Part shown: in pieces, positions 58,549 through 64,000 of the stretch | Layout of the letters: every line of letters begins with the position of its first letter | Numbering within the stretch: the first letter of the stretch is position 1 | Source: DASPUH01 sp964518505 | Lineage (GTDB): Bacteria; Chloroflexota; Limnocylindria; Limnocylindrales; CSP1-4 | Assembly: GCA_964518505.1 (NCBI GenBank) | Contig: CAZFGT010000001.1 | Location: 124,001-188,000 of the forward strand | Reading direction: 5' to 3' | DNA: 64,000 bases | Position numbers and translations under genes: made by a program | Notes under the pieces: generated by a model | The model's database searches: none | Told to the model about the DNA's origin: nothing | What the model saw: only the letters and a program-made list of their open reading frames with translations

Positions 58549-59574
58549 ATGGAACACGACGGGCACGCGCCGACGGTGGCGCTGGACCAGGGACGACCCA
58601 TGGAGCGGGTCCTCTACGAGGTCAAGCGGGTCATCGTGGGCCAGGACCACCTCCTGGAACGCCTCGTGGTGTCGCTCCTGGCGCGCGGCCACCTGCTCGT
58701 CGAGGGCGTGCCCGGCCTGGCCAAGACGATGGCTATCAAGACCCTCGCCGCGTCCGTCGGCGGAGACTTCAAGCGCATCCAGTTCACCCCCGACCTGGTC
58801 CCCGCGGACCTGGTCGGGACGCGCATCTACAACCAGAAGACCGGCGAGTTCCACACCTCGCTGGGGCCGGTCTTCACCAACCTGCTCCTGGCCGACGAGA
58901 TCAACCGCGCCCCCGCCAAGGTCCAGAGCGCGCTGCTGGAGGTGATGCAGGAGCGCCAGGTGACGATCGGCCACACGAGCCACCCGGTGCCCGAGCCCTT
59001 CCTGGTCCTGGCCACCCAGAACCCCATCGAGACCGAGGGCACCTACGCCCTGCCGGAGGCACAGGTCGACCGCTTCATGCTCAAGGTGGTCGTCGGCTAC
59101 CCCACGCCGACGGAGGAGTTCAGCATCGTCGAGCGCCAGATCGGCCCCGCCGAAACGGTCGCCAAGGTCCTCTCGACGGAGGACCTGCTGGCCCTCCAGC
59201 GGCAGGTCGACCAGGTCTACGTGGACCCCTCGCTCTACGACTACGCCGTCCGCCTGGCCACCGCGACCCGATCCCCGGCGACCCACGGCATGCCCGACAT
59301 CGCCCGCTACATCACCTACGGCGCGAGCCCCCGCGCGTCGATCAACCTCATCCTCACCGCCCGTGCCCTGGCCTTCGTCCGCGGGCGCGACTACACCCTG
59401 CCCCAGGACGTACTGGACATGGCCCTCGACGTGATGCGGCACCGGCTCGTCCTGTCCTTCGAGGCCCTCGCCGACAACGTCAGCAGCGACGAGCTGCTGA
59501 ACCACGTCGTGGGGCGCATCTCGGCCCCGGCCGTGCCCCTGCGGGAGAGACCCCACGTACCAGCCAACGCCTGA
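58549..59574 (+). CDS. MoxR-family AAA+ ATPase
   Basis: 341 residues. Walker A EGVPGLAKTMAIK, Walker B LLLADEINRAPAKVQSALLEVMQERQVT, sensor LATQNPIETEGTYALPEAQVDRFM and the ASPRASINLILTARALAFV lid are all family signatures. MoxR ATPases act as chaperones for the VWA/DUF58 proteins encoded next to them. First gene of the moxR-DUF58-VWA-VWA run. Confidence 0.95.
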   Translation: MEHDGHAPTVALDQGRPMERVLYEVKRVIVGQDHLLERLVVSLLARGHLLVEGVPGLAKTMAIKTLAASVGGDFKRIQFTPDLVPADLVGTRIYNQKTGEFHTSLGPVFTNLLLADEINRAPAKVQSALLEVMQERQVTIGHTSHPVPEPFLVLATQNPIETEGTYALPEAQVDRFMLKVVVGYPTPTEEFSIVERQIGPAETVAKVLSTEDLLALQRQVDQVYVDPSLYDYAVRLATATRSPATHGMPDIARYITYGASPRASINLILTARALAFVRGRDYTLPQDVLDMALDVMRHRLVLSFEALADNVSSDELLNHVVGRISAPAVPLRERPHVPANA

Positions 59575-59665
59575 ACGCGTCCTGCAGCGCCTGGACTGGC
59601 AGGTCGTCCGCCGGCTGGACGGCCTGCTGCAGGGTGACTACCGCAGCCTGTTCCACGGCAACGGC

Positions 59666-60448
59666 GTGGACCTCATCGGCCTGCGCGAGTACCAGGCGGG
59701 CGATGACGTGCGCTACATCGACTGGAACGTCACAGCGCGGATGGATGTGCCGTACGTGCGCCGGTACGCGGAGGACCGAGACCTGACGGCCTGGTTCCTG
59801 CTGGACCTGAGCCCCTCGGTCGACTTCGGGACGCTCGACTCGGCGCGCGTCAAGCGGACCGTGCTCATCGACTTCGTGACGACCCTGGCTCGTCTGCTGA
59901 CCCGTCGCGGGAACCGCGTCGGCGCGATCCTCTTCGACACGACCAGCCAGCGCACGATCCCCGCCGGCAGCGGGCGGCTGCAGGTGCTGCGCCTGGTGGA
60001 CGAGCTGATGCGCGAGCCGGTCCCCGCGTCCGGGCCGATGACCGACCTGGCGCCGCTCCTGCAGTCCGCCGGGCAGGCCTTCAAGCGCCGCTCGCTGGTC
60101 TTCCTCATCTCCGACTTCATCTGCCAGCCGGGCTGGGAGCGGCCGCTCGACAGCCTCAGCCGCCGTCACGAGGTGGTCGCCGTGCGCCTCCTGGATCCGC
60201 GCGAGCTGCGCCTCCCGGACATGGGGCCGCTGATCATGGAGGACGCCGAGACCGGCGAGCAGCTCTACGTGGACACCCACGACCGTGGCTTCCGCCGGCG
60301 GTTCGAGGCCGCCGCGGCGACACGAGAGCAGGCCACGCAGCAGGCCTTCAGGCGGGCCGGCGTCGATGCCCTCGCCCTGTCGACCGATGACGACCTCGTG
60401 CGGGCCATCGTGCGCATGGCCACCCTCCGCCGCCGGCGCCGGAGATAG
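59666..60448 (+). CDS. DUF58 domain protein (MoxR partner)
   Basis: At least 260 residues. DLIGLREYQAGDDVRYIDWNVTARMDVPYVRRYAEDRDLTAWFLLDLSPS is the DUF58 signature leading into a VWA-like fold. GTG 59666 is only the first canonical start: in-frame codons from about 59555 encode TYQPTPERVLQRLDWQVVRR and further typical DUF58 N-terminal sequence, and GGGAGAG lies just before an ACG at 59555. The true start is therefore uncertain, and may be that ACG. Confidence 0.85.
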   Translation: MDLIGLREYQAGDDVRYIDWNVTARMDVPYVRRYAEDRDLTAWFLLDLSPSVDFGTLDSARVKRTVLIDFVTTLARLLTRRGNRVGAILFDTTSQRTIPAGSGRLQVLRLVDELMREPVPASGPMTDLAPLLQSAGQAFKRRSLVFLISDFICQPGWERPLDSLSRRHEVVAVRLLDPRELRLPDMGPLIMEDAETGEQLYVDTHDRGFRRRFEAAAATREQATQQAFRRAGVDALALSTDDDLVRAIVRMATLRRRRRR

Positions 60449-60451
60449 GCC

Positions 60452-61450
60452 GTGTCGTTCCTGTGGCCGCAGGCGCTCCTCGCGCTGGTCCTCGTACCGG
60501 TGGGCCTCAGCCTGCTCGTGGCGCTGGATCGCCGGCGGCGGCGCGCGGCAGAAGCCGGCCTGGCGTTGCCCGCGGTCCGCCGGCCGCAGCGCATCCGCGG
60601 CCGCCTGCCGGGGCTGCTGATGCTGCTCGGTTTTGTCGCCCTGGGCGTCGCCCTGGCGCGGCCGCAGGCCACCGTGGCCGTGCCGGTGGAGCAGGGCACC
60701 GTCGTGCTGGCCTTCGACATCTCGGCCAGCATGGCCGCCACGGACCTCGCCCCGACCCGCATGGTGGCGGCCAAGGCGGCCGCCAAGGCCTTCGTGCAGG
60801 CACAGCCGGAGAACGTGGCCATCGGGGTCGTCGCCTTCAGCGACGCCGGCATCACCACCCAGGCGCCGACCAAGGACCAGGCCACCGTGCTCGCGGCGAT
60901 CGACCGGCTGGCACCCCAGAAGGGGACTTCCATCGGGCTCGGCATCGCCGCCGCCCTGAAGGCCGTGAGCGTCGCGGAGCAACCGCCGGCCATCGACTAC
61001 TACAGCAGCGCGTCGCCGGCGCCGACCGCCTCCCCTGCCCCGGTGCCACCCGGCAGCGACACCGCCGCCCTCATCGTGCTGCTGACCGACGGCGAGAACA
61101 ACGAGCAGCCCGATCCGCAGACCGCCGCCCAGGCGGCCGCCGACCGTGGCGTGCGGATCGACACGGTCGGTATCGGGACCACGGCGGGCGCCGATGTCGA
61201 GCTCAACGGCTTCACCGAACACACCGCCCTGGACGAGGCGACCCTCCAGCAGGTCGCCCAGACGACGGGCGGGACGTATTTCAGCGCCGCGGACGCGGGC
61301 CACCTGACATCGCTCTACGCCGGCCTGCACCCGGCCGTGGCCATCCAGCCCCAGCCGCTGGAGGTCACCGCCCTCGTCGCTGGGCTGGGCCTGCTGTGCC
61401 TGATGGTCGGCGGCGCGGCGTCGCTCGTGTGGCTGGGGCGGTTGCCGTGA
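60452..61450 (+). CDS. VWA-domain membrane protein (BatA-like), first copy
   Basis: 332 residues. Two N-terminal spans, a VWA domain (about 80-290) with the metal site DISASM...T...LLTDGENNEQ, and a C-terminal span (VTALVAGLGLLCLMVGGAASLVW). BatA-type proteins work with MoxR and DUF58 partners in envelope stress. An insert rich in Pro/Ser/Ala (SASPAPTASPAPVPPG) lies in the VWA. GTG 60452 follows DUF58 by 3 bp. Confidence 0.9.
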   Translation: MSFLWPQALLALVLVPVGLSLLVALDRRRRRAAEAGLALPAVRRPQRIRGRLPGLLMLLGFVALGVALARPQATVAVPVEQGTVVLAFDISASMAATDLAPTRMVAAKAAAKAFVQAQPENVAIGVVAFSDAGITTQAPTKDQATVLAAIDRLAPQKGTSIGLGIAAALKAVSVAEQPPAIDYYSSASPAPTASPAPVPPGSDTAALIVLLTDGENNEQPDPQTAAQAAADRGVRIDTVGIGTTAGADVELNGFTEHTALDEATLQQVAQTTGGTYFSAADAGHLTSLYAGLHPAVAIQPQPLEVTALVAGLGLLCLMVGGAASLVWLGRLP

Positions 61451-62520
61451 TGGACCTCCTCTGGACGGGTGCGCTGGGCCTGCTGTTGCTCGTGCCCGCC
61501 CTGGCGGTCGTCTACGTCTGGGCCCTGCGGCGGCGGCGCCCGGCGGCCGTGCGGTACTCCAGCCTCTCCCTGGTCCGTGAGGCCCTGCCGCGCACGTCAC
61601 GCCTGCGGCGCCACCTGCCGTTCGCCATCTTCCTCGCCGCGGTCGCCAGCCTCGTCGTCGCGCTGGCGCGGCCCGCCGCGATCGTGGCCGTACCCACCAA
61701 CCAGACGACCGTGATGCTGACCATCGACGTGTCGGGCAGCATGTGCTCCACCGACGTGTCGCCCTATCGCCTGGGCGCGGCCGAGGCCGCTGCCGCCCGC
61801 TTCGTGGCCCAGCAGAGCGCCACGACGCAGATCGGGCTCGTGGCCTTCAGCGGTTTCGCGGAGGTGGTCCAGGCACCGACCAACGACCGCGCCCTGCTCG
61901 ACACGGCGCTCCAGAGCCTCCTCACCGGGCGGCGCACGGCCATCGGCAGCGGCATCCTCACCTCGATCGATGCCATCGCCCAGATCGACCCCAGCGTCGC
62001 CCCGAGCCAGACCGACTCGAGCACCGCCCCGCCGCCCCAGCCGGTCGCGCCGGGGGCCTACGCGCCCGACATCATCGTCGTCCTCACCGACGGCGTGAGC
62101 AACACCGGTCCCGCGCCCGAGGACGCGGCCAAGCAGGCGGCCGACCGCGGCGTGCGCGTCTACACCATCGGCTTCGGCACGGCCGACGGCGGACCCTTGG
62201 ATCCCACCTGCGCCACGCAGTTCCTGGGCCGCGAGCCCGGCGCCGGCGGCTTCGGCGGCGGCTTTGGTGGAGGCGGTGGCGGCACCGGCTTCCGGCGGGG
62301 CATCGACGATCAGGCGCTCATGCAGGTCGCCTCGATCACTGGCGGCAAGTACTACCCAGCCGAGAGCGCCGAGCAGCTGGAGAGCGTCTTCGCCAGCCTG
62401 CCGACGTCCCTGATCACGAAGCACGAGGCGGTCGAGGTGACCGTGGGCTTCGTGATCACCGGCACGGTCCTGGCGGCGTTCGCCGTGCTGCTCGGCAGGG
62501 CCTGGCGGCCGTTGCCCTAG
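61450..62520 (+). CDS. VWA-domain membrane protein (BatA/BatB-like), second copy
   Basis: 356 residues, a diverged copy of the preceding gene. N-terminal spans (WTGALGLLLLVPALAVVYVW and FAIFLAAVASLVVALA), a VWA with metal site DVSGSM...T...VLTDGVSN, a long Gly-rich insert (about 260-280) and a C-terminal span. ATG overlaps the previous stop by one base. The tandem VWA pair suggests a heteromeric complex. Confidence 0.9.
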   Translation: MDLLWTGALGLLLLVPALAVVYVWALRRRRPAAVRYSSLSLVREALPRTSRLRRHLPFAIFLAAVASLVVALARPAAIVAVPTNQTTVMLTIDVSGSMCSTDVSPYRLGAAEAAAARFVAQQSATTQIGLVAFSGFAEVVQAPTNDRALLDTALQSLLTGRRTAIGSGILTSIDAIAQIDPSVAPSQTDSSTAPPPQPVAPGAYAPDIIVVLTDGVSNTGPAPEDAAKQAADRGVRVYTIGFGTADGGPLDPTCATQFLGREPGAGGFGGGFGGGGGGTGFRRGIDDQALMQVASITGGKYYPAESAEQLESVFASLPTSLITKHEAVEVTVGFVITGTVLAAFAVLLGRAWRPLP

Positions 62521-62532
62521 GGCAGAGGTCGG

Positions 62533-63312
62533 TCAGGCGGGCGTGGCGGCCGGGGCCGGCATCGCCTGGGCCGGGGTCATGGGGTTGCGCCACGGGCGGA
62601 ACCAGCGCTGGGGATACCAGCGCCCCTCGACGCGCGCCTGGATGCCCAGCAGCTGCCGGCGCACCATGACGAAGACGCCCAGGCCCATGAAGCCGCCGAG
62701 CATCTCGGCGATCTGGCCGGTCATAGGGGTGGCGAGGCGGAAGCGCTCGATGAGCCGGGTGTGGCCGCCCTCGAGCGGCTCAAGGAAGAACGTCCAGGTC
62801 GCCCGGAACTGGCCGGGGACCATCGTCTCCAGCGCCGCGCTCGTGGCCTTCAGGTTGACCGAGGCGGACTCCGCCGGCTTGGCGGCCTGCTGGTTGACGA
62901 GCTCATCGTCCAGGTAGAGGACGAGGGTCCGCTCCGGCTCGAGCTCCTTGACCAGGAACCCGCCCCCGGGATGGGTCGGCATGAGGTCGCCGACGGCCAG
63001 CGCCTGCAGCTCGGGCACGAGCTCGTGGGCGCTGGGGCGATCCATGTCGATGGCGTCATAGCTGTACCAGCCGGCGCGCCCGTAGCCCATCTGCATGAGC
63101 CACGGCCAGACGACCGCCGGCGGCGCGGCGATCTCGATGCCGCGTGTGTCGCTGGCCGTCGGGTCGGCGATCAGGTCGTCCCCGGGGAGCGGCTTGGCGG
63201 TCTCGAGCGGGTCGATGCCCCACGTGCGCGCCACTCGGCGCGTGCCCACGAGGGTGATCGTGGCGGTCGCGGCGATGAGGCCCGCGCCCCCGATCAGGAT
63301 CTTACGAAGCAT
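62533..63312 (-). CDS. SRPBCC (START-like) family protein with N-terminal span
   Basis: 259 residues. A signal/anchor segment (LIGGAGLIAATATITLVG), then IEIAAPPAVVWPWLMQMGYGRAGWYSYDAIDM, the typical beginning of SRPBCC proteins with a 'WPWL.QMG.GRAGWYSYD' motif, and a helix-grip domain ending FRATWTFFLEPLEGGHTRLIERFRL. It probably binds a hydrophobic ligand; the ligand is unknown. Convergent with the VWA operon. Confidence 0.85.
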   Translation of the reverse strand: MLRKILIGGAGLIAATATITLVGTRRVARTWGIDPLETAKPLPGDDLIADPTASDTRGIEIAAPPAVVWPWLMQMGYGRAGWYSYDAIDMDRPSAHELVPELQALAVGDLMPTHPGGGFLVKELEPERTLVLYLDDELVNQQAAKPAESASVNLKATSAALETMVPGQFRATWTFFLEPLEGGHTRLIERFRLATPMTGQIAEMLGGFMGLGVFVMVRRQLLGIQARVEGRWYPQRWFRPWRNPMTPAQAMPAPAATPA

Positions 63313-63387
63313 GGCAGTACCTCCTGCCTGCAGCCTCGCCCGTCACCTCACCGGTCACAAGGGCCGAGAGTCACGATCGGCCCTAGG

Positions 63388-63717
63388 TCACTTGTTCTTG
63401 GTCCCCGGCGCGCGGTACTGGGCGTCCACCTTGGCCGCCGCGTCAAGGTCGGCGGCCGTGAGCAGAACGGTCGTCGACGTGGTGACCGCGCCGGTCGCGC
63501 TGACGGTCAGGCTCAGGGCGGCGGCGGCGGCGTTGTCGGGCAGGTCCGCGATCAGGTAGAAGTCGTGCGGGCCGAACGCCCAGTACATGCCCTCGACCTT
63601 GCCGCCGGCGCTCTTGACCAGGCGCTCCACGACCTTCTGGCGGGCCGTGCCGCCCTCGCTGAGCACGCCCTTCGCGCCGGCCGCGGTGTAGGACGCGGTG
63701 AGCAGGAACTTGGCCAT
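63388..63717 (-). CDS. GYD domain protein
   Basis: 109 residues. FLLTASYTAAGAKGVLSEGGTARQKVVERLVKSAGGKVEGMYWAFGPHDFYLIADLPD is the GYD signature (usually G-[YH]-D in the middle; GPHDF here). Small ferredoxin-like fold, function unknown. ATG 63717 has GAGGAGA upstream. Lone gene between the SRPBCC gene and a divergent holin-like gene. Confidence 0.88.
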   Translation of the reverse strand: MAKFLLTASYTAAGAKGVLSEGGTARQKVVERLVKSAGGKVEGMYWAFGPHDFYLIADLPDNAAAAALSLTVSATGAVTTSTTVLLTAADLDAAAKVDAQYRAPGTKNK

Positions 63718-63822
63718 GGGTCTCCTCGGCGTTTGCGGTAGGCCCGGCGTGGAAGCGCCACGGCTCTCCAGCCCATCCTACCGCGGGTGCGACGCGGCCG
63801 GCCGACGCCGGCGACAAGGCGC

Positions 63823-63828
63823 TACGAT
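63823..63828 (+). promoter_or_regulatory. -10 element of the holin-like gene
   Basis: TACGAT about 50 nt before the GTG, in the 160-bp divergent gap. No clear -35. Confidence 0.4.
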
Positions 63829-63878
63829 GCGCGCATCCCAGAGGTCCCCCGACGCGCCCCAGCCTGACCGGAGGTGTG

Positions 63879-64000
63879 GTGGTCCGACTCATCGTGGCGC
63901 TCATGGCCAACGCCGCCGCGTTCGTCGTGACCGTCCGAGCGTTGCCCGGCCTCCAGTTCGCCGTCGGCCAGCCTCGCGGCCGGATCATCGAGGCGAGCAT
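63879..64000 (+). CDS. Phage-holin-family (DUF360-like) membrane protein, N-terminal fragment
   Basis: About 40 codons before the window ends: a hydrophobic first span (RLIVALMANAAAFVVTVRALPG) followed by LQFAVGQPRGRIIEAS. This resembles the start of the small 4-span 'phage holin family' proteins common in bacterial chromosomes. GGAGG lies 4 bases before GTG 63879. Confidence 0.55.
   Translation, partial: MVRLIVALMANAAAFVVTVRALPGLQFAVGQPRGRIIEAS

Noticed and set aside
63879..64000. Prophage remnant because of the holin-like fragment
   Set aside because: This small membrane family is common in bacterial chromosomes, and no other phage gene is seen.

Overview
The window is very GC-rich (roughly 70%) and densely coding. 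Genes sit in long co-directional runs with 1-4 bp ATGA/GTGA/TGATG overlaps. It looks like one chromosomal stretch of a free-living heterotrophic bacterium. My best guess is a Chloroflexota lineage of the Limnocylindria/Ellin6529 type, because of the split methylmalonyl-CoA mutase, the proline/threonine-rich single-pass surface proteins, the Cys/His-LysM protein and the dcw gene set. That is inference; there is no 16S gene here. I saw no tRNA, rRNA, CRISPR array, insertion sequence or prophage.

Layout. (1) 1-15.1 kb, minus strand: a division and cell wall (dcw) operon read mraZ-rsmH-small ORF-ftsL-like-ftsI-murF-mraY-murD-ftsW-murG-murB-ddl-ftsQ-sbp-ftsA. It is driven by a clear sigma-70-type promoter followed by four GTGG-type boxes at exact 10-bp spacing, a likely MraZ operator. 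murC and murE are missing from the cluster. (2) 15.1-17.5 kb: short repeats, a LysM surface protein, a small CxxC protein, the RNase P RNA gene rnpB, and a ribonuclease H gene. (3) 17.5-33.3 kb: succinate dehydrogenase (sdhCDAB), succinyl-CoA ligase (sucCD), methylmalonyl-CoA epimerase, methylmalonyl-CoA mutase large subunit, and the biotin carrier, biotin carboxylase and carboxyltransferase of a propionyl-CoA carboxylase. Together they make a nearly complete propionyl-CoA to fumarate route, with an aminotransferase, a Nudix hydrolase and an ECF sigma/FecR pair set among them. (4) 33.4-35.3 kb: parA-parB, preceded by DnaA boxes and accompanied by two identical 22-bp perfect palindromes, one inside parB. 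These are candidate parS-like centromere sites. (5) 35.3-48 kb: a UbiA-family enzyme, conserved hypotheticals, then a long plus-strand run holding LiaF-like proteins, a ThDP enzyme, a class III aminotransferase, a dienelactone hydrolase, GIDE and LemA membrane proteins, a P1 peptidase, a GGDEF/HD-GYP-like protein and a secreted Pro/Thr-rich protein. (6) 48-57.5 kb: a YtcJ-like amidohydrolase, a nucleotidyltransferase, a DUF5666-like protein, a HEAT-like protein, an arsenic module (aquaporin plus a MerR-ArsC fusion under a MerR-type promoter), an EAL protein, and a TetR/MFS efflux pair with matched operators. (7) 57.6-64 kb: an HtrA-like protease, a MoxR-DUF58-VWA-VWA operon, an SRPBCC protein, a GYD protein and the start of a holin-like membrane protein.

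Regulation. Many genes that start a transcription unit have a TANNNT -10 hexamer only 6-11 nt before the start codon, so leaderless or near-leaderless mRNAs look common. Genes inside operons use overlap coupling or GGAGG-type ribosome sites. Several conserved proteins (UbiA, the nucleotidyltransferase, DUF58) have recognisable N-termini that extend upstream of any ATG/GTG/TTG. Their starts may be near-cognate codons or sequence errors.
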